A stretch of 38,201 nt of DNA, from NCBI GenBank assembly GCA_964624465.1, contig CAZUZD010000020.1:1-38201 (forward strand), in the 5' to 3' direction. This DNA comes from CAZUZD01 sp964624465 (GTDB lineage Bacteria > Planctomycetota > Planctomycetia > Isosphaerales > Isosphaeraceae). Positions 16,981 to 24,941 of this stretch are shown here, piece after piece (the stretch's first letter is position 1; the number at the start of each line of letters is the position of its first letter). Made by a program: the position numbers and the translations under genes. The notes under the pieces were generated by a model, which was not told where the DNA came from, made no database searches, and saw only the letters and a program-made list of their open reading frames with translations.

Positions 16981-17862
16981 TCAGAGCCAGACCTTGAGCC
17001 GGGACCGGAGCGAATCGGGCACCTGCTTCTCGATGATCCTGGCGATCGAGTCGGGGTGCAGGCGGGTGCTGAAGTGCGAGGCGACCAGCCACTGGTTCTC
17101 GAATCGGTCGGCACGCTTGACGATGTCGTCGAGGTGCATGTGACCGAACTTGTGGATCTTCTCCGGCCGCTCGTCGCGCCCGACGAAGGTCATTTCGAGG
17201 ATCAGGATCTCGGCCTGGTAGACCTGCGGATTGGCGTCGAGGCCCGCCGGGGCGGTGTCACCCAGGTAGGCGATCTTCGGCAGCCGGATCTCGGCCGAGA
17301 CGTCCACACCGGAGAGCCGCAGGTCGCGGATCTGCTCGCCGGTCAGCTCGGCGTACTCGGGCCGGAGCTTCTTGCGACGCTCCCAGACCAGGTACCCGAG
17401 TGCGGGGATCGTGTGCTTGACCTCCAGGACCGAGACGACCAGCTCACGCGAGAGCTCGATCTCCTGCCCCGGCTCGACGCCCACCAGCTTGACCGGCAAC
17501 CGGCCGCGATCCAGCCGCTCGAAGACCCGCAGCAGCCGCTCGGTCAGGTCGACCGCCTCGGCCGGCAGGTAGATGGTCGGCGGCTCCATTTTCATCATCC
17601 GCCGGCGCGAGACGTAGACGGGCAGGGCGGCGATGTGGTCGAGGTGCGTGTGTGTGACGAACCAGTTCGGCGTGGACATGAACGACCAGGGCTGGAGCCC
17701 GAGGTCGAAGCCGAGCCGCAGCTCCGGCACTCGCCAGTAGGTCTGCACGGCCGCCCTGGAGTATCCTTCGAGCGTCAGCCCGTTGTGGCGGAAGGACCGC
17801 ACCGGGGCGTTGTCGACCGGGTGATCGAGCGAATCGAGGGACCCGTCCTGTTCCGTTGCCAC
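16981..17862 (-). CDS. rnz: Short-form ribonuclease Z (plant-like)
   Basis: 293 aa from the GTG at 17862, which has AGGG nine bases upstream. The frame stays open above it but runs into the divergent regulatory region. Metallo-beta-lactamase fold: T-H-T-H-L-D-H (two-zinc motif), H-T-I-P-A-L-G-Y, L-G-D-T, L-E-M-T-F, G-H-M-H-L-D-D-I and S-H-F-S-T-R. This series matches tRNase Z. The stretches M-K-M-E-P-P-T-I-Y and E-Y-A-E-L-T-G-E-Q-I resemble, from memory, the short tRNase Z of Arabidopsis more than E. coli RNase BN. The expected role is removal of the 3' trailer from tRNA precursors in the cytoplasm. It is transcribed leftward, away from the PfkB-like gene. The alternative is a related hydrolase with another substrate. 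Confidence 0.8.
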   Translation of the reverse strand: MATEQDGSLDSLDHPVDNAPVRSFRHNGLTLEGYSRAAVQTYWRVPELRLGFDLGLQPWSFMSTPNWFVTHTHLDHIAALPVYVSRRRMMKMEPPTIYLPAEAVDLTERLLRVFERLDRGRLPVKLVGVEPGQEIELSRELVVSVLEVKHTIPALGYLVWERRKKLRPEYAELTGEQIRDLRLSGVDVSAEIRLPKIAYLGDTAPAGLDANPQVYQAEILILEMTFVGRDERPEKIHKFGHMHLDDIVKRADRFENQWLVASHFSTRLHPDSIARIIEKQVPDSLRSRLKVWL

Positions 17863-17922
17863 GCTGAGTGACCCTGTTCGGTGATCGCCGGCCTGTGAGG
17901 CAGTCTCGTACGGGGCTCCGAC

Positions 17923-17928
17923 TATACT
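17923..17928 (+). promoter_or_regulatory. -10-like element upstream of the PfkB-like gene
   Basis: TATACT (five of six to consensus), 73 bases before the ATG at 18002. No clear -35 is seen at 16-18 bases. It lies in the divergent region shared with the RNase Z gene. Confidence 0.35.
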
Positions 17929-18001
17929 CGGCCCGACCCCGGCGGCGGAACGCCAGCCCGTGCCGCCGGCTCCGCAACTGCCGGCCCTGAGTGGGAATTC
18001 G

Positions 18002-19213
18002 ATGTCCGGATCAGTCAAAGCCCCTCGGTACGTCTTCGGCCCGGCCTACCTCGACCGCGTGCTCCGCGTGGACGCCCCCCTGCACGCCGTCGGCGCCCGG
18101 CCACTCGACCGGAGCATCGGCGGAACCGTCCGGGCGGCGAGCGGACCCGACCTGAGCCTGCGCACTCCCGGCGGGGCCGGCGTCCAGATCCGGCCCCCTG
18201 GCACCTGGCCCGGCCCCTGGGCGATCGACCTGTCCGAGGATCCCGGCTCCTGGCCGCCCGCAGCCGATCGCCTGACGGCCTCACACTGGGCTGACGACCT
18301 GGGCGGTATGGGGGCCGGTTATGCGAAGGCACTGGAAGCCGTCCTCGTCTCGGCGCTGGCCGGCGGACCGGATCCCGATCCGATCGGCACGGCCGTGGCC
18401 GAGCATCTGGGGCGTCAAGGAGTCGACCACCGGCCGCTGCGGGTCGCCGGTGTGACCTCCGACTGGACCCTGCTGACCACGAGCGGCCCGTTCGGCGACA
18501 AGCTCGCCATCGGCCTGCGCGGCTGCCACGCCCGCCTCACTCCGGCCGACTGGGCCCACGCGGCCGAGACCGCACTCTCCGCGTCGCCGGTCGGGTCGCT
18601 GGTCGTGGTCGCCGGCCTGCCCAACCGGTCCGCCGCCGAGGTCTTCCAGCTCGCCGGTGCCGCGACCCGCATGCTCGCCCCCTCGATGCTGAGTGTCCGC
18701 GATCACGAATTGCCGCTGGGCGAGCTGATCGCCCAGGCCGACCTGGTCTGCTGCAATCGCCATGAATGGACGTCGCTGGTCGGTTCGGGACCGATGCCCC
18801 CGGCCACGCTGGCGGTCGTGACGGACGGTCCCCAGGGGGCCTCCGCCTACGTCCGGACGGGCCCCGACGGCGAGATCAGGAGCCTGAGCGTGCCGGTCTT
18901 CCCCCGGTCCCGGCCCCCCCGCGACACGAACCGGGCGGGCGAGGCCTTCGCCTCGGCGCTGGTCGGTAGCCTGCTCGCCCAGGGGTGGCGCTCGGGGCCG
19001 GTCGAGCCTGGGCTGCTCGCCAGGGCGCTGGAGCGGGCCTCGGCGGCGGCGGCCCTGGTGCTGGATCTGGAGTCATTCGGGTTCGCCACCGAGGCCCAGA
19101 TCGATGCGGCCCTGGCCGCCGGCCGGGTGGACGGGCCGGAGGGTCCCGATACTTCGACCGGTTCGAGCGTGTCGGCCCCGACCGGGGTTACCGAGGGGAA
19201 TCCGAAGTCATGA
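18002..19213 (+). CDS. PfkB-family (ribokinase-like) protein with altered active site
   Basis: 403 aa. The N-terminal G-P-A-Y-L-D-R-V and the C-terminal D-T-N-R-A-G-E-A-F mark it as a PfkB sugar/nucleoside kinase relative. In active members the second motif reads D-T-x-G-A-G-D, where the last Asp is the catalytic base and the Gly pair forms the anion hole. Here the Asp is Glu and one Gly is Arg. It may therefore be a weak or altered kinase, or a binding protein. It is longer than a typical ribokinase (~310 aa), with a Gly/Pro-rich insertion around residues 38-80 and a Ser/Thr-rich C-terminus. ATG 18002 has GGGA upstream. Its stop overlaps the start of the next gene (ATGA), so the two are translationally coupled. 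Confidence 0.75.
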   Translation: MSGSVKAPRYVFGPAYLDRVLRVDAPLHAVGARPLDRSIGGTVRAASGPDLSLRTPGGAGVQIRPPGTWPGPWAIDLSEDPGSWPPAADRLTASHWADDLGGMGAGYAKALEAVLVSALAGGPDPDPIGTAVAEHLGRQGVDHRPLRVAGVTSDWTLLTTSGPFGDKLAIGLRGCHARLTPADWAHAAETALSASPVGSLVVVAGLPNRSAAEVFQLAGAATRMLAPSMLSVRDHELPLGELIAQADLVCCNRHEWTSLVGSGPMPPATLAVVTDGPQGASAYVRTGPDGEIRSLSVPVFPRSRPPRDTNRAGEAFASALVGSLLAQGWRSGPVEPGLLARALERASAAAALVLDLESFGFATEAQIDAALAAGRVDGPEGPDTSTGSSVSAPTGVTEGNPKS

Positions 19214-20451
19214 CGCTCTGGCATACGCTCGGTTCCCTGGTCCTGCTCTGGGGGACGCTGACCGACAGCGTCGACGTCCGTCGGCCCGCCCGGGTCGAGC
19301 GGCCGGCGGCGACCTGGACCGACTGGCTGACCGACTCCCGCAACGCGGTCTTCGCGGTGCTACTGGCCGCGCTCGTGATCGGCGGGGGGCGGAAGCTGCT
19401 CCAGGCCAGGCGCTCGCGAGCCCTGGCCGCCAGGCTCCAGGCGCCCGACCTCCGGCCGGAGGAAATCGCGGAGTCGGTGGAGTACGGCCGCGACCTGCTC
19501 CCCGATCTTCTCGCCCTGCTCGACCCGCAGACACCTCCCGAGGTGCGCCAGGCGGCCGGCTCGGCCCTGGTCGGGCTCTGGGCCCGCGATCAGCTGATCG
19601 CGGAAGAAGAGAAGGGGATCACGACCCGGGGGTTCACCGTCGACTGGTCCGCACGTCGTCGGTACCCCCGGGCGATCGACGTGCCGATCCCGGTCGGGGT
19701 CCGCTTCGGTATCCCGTTCCTCGGCCAACGGGCCCCCACGGTCCAACCGACCAACCTGGAGTGGTCCACCCGGGTGACTGGCGCCGGTCGGGTCGCGCTG
19801 GAACGCTGGAGTGCCTGGAATGCCGGCGCGGGCGCAGTCACCTGGTCGTTGATACCCGCCGACTTCCCGACCAATGGCCCGCATCGCCTGAGCTTCGAGG
19901 CCCGCGTCCGACCGGTTGGCCTCACCTCGCGCTGGGAACTGGAATTGCCCAGGATCCCCTTCCAGTTCGAGTTTGATCCGATCCTCGAGTTGTCGGCCAT
20001 CCTCGCTCCGCTGGACGAGAGTCGTGCAGCGGGCATCTCCGAGGCGATCCGGATCGAGCCCGGTCTGGGGAGCCCCGAATCGACTTCTGCTCCGGATGGT
20101 CCTGCATTCGTGCTCAACGCTGAGCTGGCCCTGATGGAGCCGCCCGCGCTGGTCCTGCGCGGGCTCTCGATCGACCTGGCGCATCGGATAGCAATCGAGT
20201 TCGAGGGCATCCCCGGGCGCTTCGAGGCCGCTCCGCTGGTCGTCCCACAGGGGGGAGCCGAGCCGAAGCTGATCCCGATCGAGCTGCAGGCCACGGTGCC
20301 GGCCGATCAGCTGGACCGGACCGGCGAGATCCGGATCCGGGCCCACCTGGAGGCCCAGCCGGCGCTGGGGTGGTCGCATCCCGAGATCCGCTCGGTCTGG
20401 CCGGGCCCCATCACGACGGCCTGGCAGACGGTTCGCCTGGTGCGGCGCTGA
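19210..20451 (+). CDS. Membrane-anchored protein of unknown function
   Basis: 413 aa. A hydrophobic start (about 4-19, possibly a signal peptide) and a helix at about 42-60 are followed by a basic stretch. A short HEAT-like helical part comes next (about 90-130, with P-D-L-L-A-L-L-D and P-P-E-V-R-Q-A-A-G). The remaining ~270 residues are beta-rich, without cysteines or catalytic motifs I can identify. It begins inside the stop of the PfkB-like gene, with GAGGGGA ten bases upstream, so the two products are probably made together. It ends before a set of strong hairpins. I do not recognise the family. The N-terminal anchor suggests that the beta-rich part works outside the cytoplasm. Confidence 0.8.
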   Translation: MTLWHTLGSLVLLWGTLTDSVDVRRPARVERPAATWTDWLTDSRNAVFAVLLAALVIGGGRKLLQARRSRALAARLQAPDLRPEEIAESVEYGRDLLPDLLALLDPQTPPEVRQAAGSALVGLWARDQLIAEEEKGITTRGFTVDWSARRRYPRAIDVPIPVGVRFGIPFLGQRAPTVQPTNLEWSTRVTGAGRVALERWSAWNAGAGAVTWSLIPADFPTNGPHRLSFEARVRPVGLTSRWELELPRIPFQFEFDPILELSAILAPLDESRAAGISEAIRIEPGLGSPESTSAPDGPAFVLNAELALMEPPALVLRGLSIDLAHRIAIEFEGIPGRFEAAPLVVPQGGAEPKLIPIELQATVPADQLDRTGEIRIRAHLEAQPALGWSHPEIRSVWPGPITTAWQTVRLVRR

Positions 20452-20461
20452 GCGGCGCCGG

Positions 20462-20524
20462 GGCCCCGCGAGGCCACAAAGGCCGCGGGGCCAGTCCCCC
20501 GTGAACCGGAGGGCTGGCCCCGCG
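20462..20524. terminator. Compound hairpin between convergent genes
   Basis: Three GC-rich arms: A (20462-20470), B (20484-20494) and C (20514-20524). B pairs perfectly with A (9 bp) or with C (11 bp), but not with both at once. It sits between the stops of the gene at 19210-20451 and the minus-strand sigma factor gene, where it can end transcription in both directions. No T run follows. Confidence 0.5.
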
Positions 20525-20556
20525 GGGGGCACACCAGAGGATCATGGACGGCTCCG

Positions 20557-21213
20557 TCAGTAGGAGGCCGTCGCGAAGGCGGGCGCCGGGTCGGACCACT
20601 CGTGGGCGTCGGTGACCTCGGCCTCGAGCAGGTCCTTGAGCCGCAGCCGCGCCGTGTGGAGCCGTCGCTTGACGGTTCCGACGGGCACGCCCAGGTTCTC
20701 GGCAATCTCGTTGAGCGGGTGACCCTGGAAGTAGCAGGCGAGCAGCACCTCCCGGTCGATGGGCTTGAGGCGGGCCAGCGCGGCCCAGACCCGCTGCGAG
20801 CGCTCGCGGGCGATCAACTCGGTCAGGGGCTCAGCGCCGCGAGCCGGCGGGCAGGCGCCCTCGAGCACCTCGTCGTCGACAGCCAGCGGTGGCACGCGCC
20901 GGGTGGCGCGGTTGATCGAGAGCCGCACGGCCACCTGCCGCAGCCAGCCGGCGAACCGCTCGGGCTCGCGGAGCTGGCCCAGCCGGTTCAGGACGTGGAG
21001 GAACACGTCCTGGGTCATCTCGGCCGCCTCGCTGGCGTTGCCGAGCCGGTGCAGGCAGAGGGCGTAGACGGTGCGCTGATACTGCTCGGCCAGGGCGCCG
21101 AAGGCGTCGCGGTCGCCGGCCTGGGCGCGCAGGACCAGGGCCGCCGTCTCGGACCAGTTCGAGCAGGGAGTCGCTTTCGAGGCCGACACGGCCTCCGGCA
21201 AAGTGGCGATCAC
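20557..21213 (-). CDS. ECF-type RNA polymerase sigma factor
   Basis: 218 aa. Region 2 spans about residues 38-105: A-L-A-E-Q-Y-Q-R-T-V-Y for core binding, then M-T-Q-D-V-F and F-A-G-W-L-R-Q-V-A for the -10 element. Region 4 spans about 150-200, with L-K-P-I-D-R-E-V-L-L and the helix-turn-helix I-A-E-N-L-G-V-P-V-G-T-V-K-R-R-L. Regions 1.1 and 3 are absent, as expected for an extracytoplasmic-function sigma factor. A GTG start at 21213 is the likely one, with a weak GGGA about ten bases upstream. No anti-sigma gene or zinc-binding partner lies beside it, so control must come from elsewhere or from its own promoter in the gene-poor region upstream. It may direct some of the promoters in this neighbourhood, but that is untested. 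Confidence 0.95.
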   Translation of the reverse strand: MIATLPEAVSASKATPCSNWSETAALVLRAQAGDRDAFGALAEQYQRTVYALCLHRLGNASEAAEMTQDVFLHVLNRLGQLREPERFAGWLRQVAVRLSINRATRRVPPLAVDDEVLEGACPPARGAEPLTELIARERSQRVWAALARLKPIDREVLLACYFQGHPLNEIAENLGVPVGTVKRRLHTARLRLKDLLEAEVTDAHEWSDPAPAFATASY

Positions 21214-21645
21214 GGGTCGTCATCCCATCCTGAGGGTCGCGCCCGGGCCGGACCTCTCGGGGCTCGGCGGGCGCGGCGTCGCTGGCGGTCCCGATCGCGG
21301 GTCCGGGCCGGGCCCAGGGTCCGGCTCGGGTCGGGCGGCTCGGCGGGCGAGGAGCCCGGCTGCGAGCCGATCGATCACGAGGACCACGGGCCGGACGCCG
21401 GACGAGGCAACCGACGGGGTTGACCAGTCGTGGCGCAGCCTCGACGCCGATCCCGGCGTCCGCAGGCTGGCCCCGCGTGGGAACCGCAACCCTGACCAGT
21501 GCTGGCGTCAGTCGGGCGCAAGGGGTTCAGCCGGTGCGACGGGCCGAGGGTTGCCGGCGTGCCGTCTCAGGACGGACGCTCGAATCCCCGGTCAGTCGGC
21601 CGGCCACCCTGGCCCGCGACGTGGCGTGGCGAAGGGGGGCGGCTC
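21214..21645. other. Gene-free stretch upstream of the sigma factor gene
   Basis: No reading frame here has both a ribosome site and coherent protein sequence. It must hold the sigma factor promoter, but I cannot point to it. The gene-poor zone continues to 22485, interrupted only by the doubtful gene at 21646-22158. Confidence 0.4.
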
Positions 21646-22158
21646 TCACCCCCCACGCGATGAGAGCCAGCGCGTGGGGATCAAGGCAGATCGTTCGATC
21701 GCGGCGGTCCGATCCGGACGGAGGCTGGCGATCCGGTCAGCGGTGCTGACCGAGGCCGAGCGGGTCCGGTAGGACCTGGGGTCCGGACGCTGGTCTCGTG
21801 CGGAGCCCGGGCAAGTTGCCCAGGTTCCGACCGAATCCCAGGCCCGTACCGCGTCGTGGTCTGCCCCGGCGGGGCGTGCCGCGTCCGCAAGCGGACGCTG
21901 CAAACGGCGACGCGGTTTGGGCATGCGAGTCCTGGTCCCTGACATGACGTCCGTCATGACGGGGCCTTGGATCCCGGGAATGCTCCAGATCGGGTCGACG
22001 TCTGCGACGCAGAGATGGGGATGGGTCTGGTCGGAGCCCAGGGGCAGGCGGGCGCCATTGAAACCGACCGCGCCGAGACCGGCAGCGGCGAACGACCACG
22101 GGCGCAGGTTCAGGCCAGCAACGTGGGCCGTCAGCGTCGGGTTCGTACGGTTCAACAT
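21646..22158 (-). CDS. Doubtful hypothetical gene in a gene-poor region
   Basis: 170 aa if read from the ATG at 22158. The first ~45 codons have a strong G/C third-position bias (about 38 of 45) and give a coherent start (M-L-N-R-T-N-P-T-L-T), with AGGGG ten bases upstream. The second half loses the bias, is Arg/Pro/Ser-rich and overlaps several inverted repeats, as non-coding high-GC DNA does. It could be a short real gene with a changed 3' end, a decayed gene, or chance. No family is recognised. Confidence 0.25.
   Translation of the reverse strand: MLNRTNPTLTAHVAGLNLRPWSFAAAGLGAVGFNGARLPLGSDQTHPHLCVADVDPIWSIPGIQGPVMTDVMSGTRTRMPKPRRRLQRPLADAARPAGADHDAVRAWDSVGTWATCPGSARDQRPDPRSYRTRSASVSTADRIASLRPDRTAAIERSALIPTRWLSSRGG
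21734..21958. repeat. Cluster of short perfect inverted repeats
   Basis: Three perfect dyads in 225 bases: 8 bp at 21734-21741/21745-21752, the hairpin gcgtccgcaagcggacgc at 21881-21898, and the near-contiguous palindrome catgacgtccgtcatg at 21943-21958. A weaker one lies at 21809-21821. The first two could form RNA hairpins; the last, with a two-base centre, looks more like a protein-binding dyad. Confidence 0.5.
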
Positions 22159-22485
22159 GGCTCGAGCCCCTGTCTCCGCCAGATGGCGGGAATGATGCCA
22201 AACCTCGGCAGGCGATGGGGTTGGGACCCCCGATCCTCGGGTGCCCCGCATCGCAATGGGTGGAGAAATCGAATCCAGGCCTGCCGAGCAGTGCCGACCG
22301 GGCCCACCGTTGCCGGTGGAGCCGTGTCGTTGCGGATGGCGCGAGGCCCGCCTGGGGTCCCCGCCGTCCGGTGCTCCTTGGACAGCGTACTGACGTCACC
22401 GGTTCGCGCGTATTCGAAAAAAACTTGCCGGTGGGTCCGTGCCAGGGCCCCTGGGCCTCCCGAACCGGGCGCCACGGACGGCGTC
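22159..22485. other. 327-bp gene-free stretch after the DUF2079 gene
   Basis: No credible gene. It lies downstream of the leftward DUF2079 operon and contains a run of seven A at about 22419-22425 (T on the transcribed minus strand). Only a weak CCAGG/CCTGG stem lies some 20 bases before the run, so it is a poor terminator candidate. Confidence 0.4.
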
Positions 22486-23943
22486 TCAGGCGGGTGGCCG
22501 GCGATAGACCTCGAACCCGCGGCCGTCGTGGACCTGCTCGAATCCCTGATCCCGCAGGATCTTGGGCTCGATCTCGCCGTGCCGGATCAGGACCCAGGTC
22601 AGCCAGCCCGGCAGCGCGAAGGGGTAGCCCCGGGGCCGGTTTGGCTCCATGATGTCGCTGTAGAGCCGGGCCCGCGAGGAGAGGGGCGCTGTCAGATCGT
22701 AGTGGGCCAGGACCCCCGCCTCGGGCGGGATCTGGCCGATCCAGCGCCAGAGCTCGGCGACCTCCGTCGGATCCACCAGCAAAGGCCGATCCGCCAGACG
22801 CCGCGTCATCTCGACGACCGCCGGGGCGAGCAGCGTCACGCTCGCGAGGAGCAGGATCCCGCGGGCCAGCGTCGGGCGCGGCATCAGGGCCAACCCGTTC
22901 CAGAGGCGGGCCATCCCGACCAACCCGGCGGGGACGACGGCGCAGACCAGCGGCATGGCGTAGCGCACGTGGTGCCACTGCTCGGTGGCGATGAACCCCA
23001 GAGCCCAGCGGCCGGCGGACAGGCTCCACGCCCAGGGCAAGGCGATCAGGGCGAGCCTCGGGGCGGCCAGCATCAGAATCGACCAGGGCACCAGGCCGAC
23101 CAGCAGGAACTCGGTCATCGTCCTCAGGATCGCCAGCAACGGCGGCCGGGGCCGGACGAACTCGCCCAGGTACTGGAGCGGGATCGTCCGGCCCACGACC
23201 CAGGCCAGGAACCCGAAGAAGCCGACGAGCAGCCAGCCCAGACCCAGCAGGGTCAGCGTGAGCGCCCAGCGGTAGCGGCGGGAAATCGGCTCCGGCGCGC
23301 GGGGCGGGACCAGGCTCAGGGTGGCCACGAACAGGGCGAACTCCTGCCGACACGCCAGCAGTCCGGCCACTCCCAGACACGCCAGCCCGAGCGACCGGCT
23401 CCGGACCCCGGCGATGGCCACGATCGCGAACGGCAGCGCGAGCTGGAGCTCGCGGAAGTCGTTCTCCGCCAGCGGCCGAAGGAGCGGAGTGGCGACCAGG
23501 AGCAGCGCCGAGGCCAGCCCACACGCCACCGAGTCCGACTCTCGGAGCACGAGCAGGTAGGCGGCCGGGATCGCCAGCCAGAGCACCACGGCGTGGACGA
23601 CCAGCAGGGTCCGGGGATCGGGCCAGAGCCGGTACACCGGCACGATCAGGTAACGGACCGGCGCCAGGTAGTTCGTCTTCCAGACCGAGGGGCCCTCCTC
23701 GGCGTACGAGGCCAGTGGCCGGACCGACAGCACGCCGTCGCCCTGCGTGATCGCCCAGTACCACTGGTTGTAATAAGCCAGGTCCCACGACCAGCCGGTC
23801 TGGAAGGTGTCGTAGCGGTGGACGGCCTCCCGGATCGTGACGGCCATCAACGCGCCCGTCAGCAGCCAGACCAGTAGCCAGCCCGCCGCACGGGTGTGGG
23901 CAGGCGGCGCCGGCCGGGCTTCGAGGGCGCCAGCAGGGCTCAC
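22486..23943 (-). CDS. DUF2079 family multi-pass membrane protein
   Basis: 485 aa with about ten predicted membrane helices. The first large loop has the family pattern W-D-L-A-Y-Y-N-Q-W-Y-W, and the next loop has N-Y-L-A-P-V-R-Y-L. A conserved E-N-D-F-R-E-L-Q-L-A-L-P-F region and a soluble C-terminal domain of ~90 residues (L-A-H-Y-D-L-T-A-P-L and R-G-F-E-V-Y) follow. DUF2079 members look like GT-C-type glycosyltransferases in topology, so transfer of a sugar from a lipid carrier is possible but unproven. It starts at a GTG that overlaps the dehydrogenase stop by four bases (GTGA), so it is translationally coupled and is the last gene of a three-gene leftward operon. Confidence 0.85.
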   Translation of the reverse strand: MSPAGALEARPAPPAHTRAAGWLLVWLLTGALMAVTIREAVHRYDTFQTGWSWDLAYYNQWYWAITQGDGVLSVRPLASYAEEGPSVWKTNYLAPVRYLIVPVYRLWPDPRTLLVVHAVVLWLAIPAAYLLVLRESDSVACGLASALLLVATPLLRPLAENDFRELQLALPFAIVAIAGVRSRSLGLACLGVAGLLACRQEFALFVATLSLVPPRAPEPISRRYRWALTLTLLGLGWLLVGFFGFLAWVVGRTIPLQYLGEFVRPRPPLLAILRTMTEFLLVGLVPWSILMLAAPRLALIALPWAWSLSAGRWALGFIATEQWHHVRYAMPLVCAVVPAGLVGMARLWNGLALMPRPTLARGILLLASVTLLAPAVVEMTRRLADRPLLVDPTEVAELWRWIGQIPPEAGVLAHYDLTAPLSSRARLYSDIMEPNRPRGYPFALPGWLTWVLIRHGEIEPKILRDQGFEQVHDGRGFEVYRRPPA

Positions 23944-24935
23944 GGCTGGACCGTCCGACGCTGGGTGATCCGGGCCAGGTTCACCGGGCAGCGGGGGGCC
24001 TCGCCCCGGAGCAGGCGCGCGGCCTCCTCGGCCGTCTTGCGACGCAGCTCGACGAACCCTTCGATGCTGTAGAAGGCCGAGTGCGGGGTCAGGATCACCC
24101 GGGGGTGCTGGCGGAGCCGGTCATCATCGAGCGGCTCGCGCTCGACGACATCCAGGCCGGCCGCCAGGAGGTGGCCCGATTCGAGCGCCTCGACCAGCGC
24201 CTCCTGCTCGACGACCGGCCCGCGGGCGGTGTTGATCAGGATCGAGCCGGGCCGCAGCTTCGCCAGCGCCTCGCGGTCGATCAGGTGGTGCGACCGCTCG
24301 TCAAGGTAGCAGTGCAGGCTCAGGATGTCGCTCTGCCCCAGCAGCGCATCGAGGCTGTCGACGCGGCGGATGCCCAGCGCCTTGTCGATCCCGGGCGGCA
24401 GGTACGGGTCATAGAAGACGACGTCGAGGCCGAACGCCTTGGCCCTCAGCGCCGTCGCGGTGCCGATCCGGCCGCAACCGACCAGTCCCAGGGTCCGGCC
24501 ACGGAGCCGCGGGGCCTCGATCGAGGCGTGGTAATCCCAGCCGCCGGCCCGGATCGAGCGGTCACAGGGCAAGAGCTGGCGAGCGGCCGCCAGCATGAGC
24601 ATGATCGCGTGGTCCGCCACCTCCTCGGAGCCGTAGTCGGGCACGTTGCAGACCAGGATGCCCCGCGCGGCCGCCGTCACGAGGTCCACATTGTTGTACC
24701 CCACCCCGGCCCGCACCACCGCCACGCAGCGCCCGGCCCTGGCCAGGGTGGCGTCGGTGAGCATGGGGATGTCGTGGTAGAGCAGGATCACGTCGGCCGA
24801 GCCCACACGCTCGGCGAGCTGCTCCTCGTGGGTCGCCAGCGCCGTCTCGACGGTCGCCAGGCCGGCGAGGATGGGCGTCTCGACGCGGGTCTCGTCGAGG
24901 AAGTCAGCGATCAGCACGCGGCGGAGATCGGCCAT
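23940..24935 (-). CDS. D-isomer-specific 2-hydroxyacid dehydrogenase (CtBP-like)
   Basis: 331 aa, full length. The NAD-binding motif is L-V-G-C-G-R-I-G (Gly153, 155 and 158), with an acidic residue after the second strand (V-V-F-Y-D, Asp176) that favours NAD over NADP. Catalytic residues are Arg238 in N-T-A-R-G-P, a Glu in V-E-R-E-P-L (265-268) and His285 in T-P-H-S-A-F. The R-A-G-V-G-Y-N-N-V-D segment and the F-Y-S after the histidine recall the C-terminal-binding-protein branch. It should reduce or oxidise a 2-keto/2-hydroxy acid in the cytoplasm, but the substrate cannot be read from sequence. The start lies six bases after the stop of the upstream membrane-protein gene, and its end overlaps the DUF2079 gene. 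Confidence 0.92.
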   Translation of the reverse strand: MADLRRVLIADFLDETRVETPILAGLATVETALATHEEQLAERVGSADVILLYHDIPMLTDATLARAGRCVAVVRAGVGYNNVDLVTAAARGILVCNVPDYGSEEVADHAIMLMLAAARQLLPCDRSIRAGGWDYHASIEAPRLRGRTLGLVGCGRIGTATALRAKAFGLDVVFYDPYLPPGIDKALGIRRVDSLDALLGQSDILSLHCYLDERSHHLIDREALAKLRPGSILINTARGPVVEQEALVEALESGHLLAAGLDVVEREPLDDDRLRQHPRVILTPHSAFYSIEGFVELRRKTAEEAARLLRGEAPRCPVNLARITQRRTVQP

Positions 24936-24941
24936 CGACGC

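Noticed and set aside
20831..21223. An ATG at 21223 with an open frame overlapping the sigma factor gene
   Set aside because: It is in a different frame from the sigma-70 domains and gives an Arg/Gly/Pro-rich sequence without motifs.
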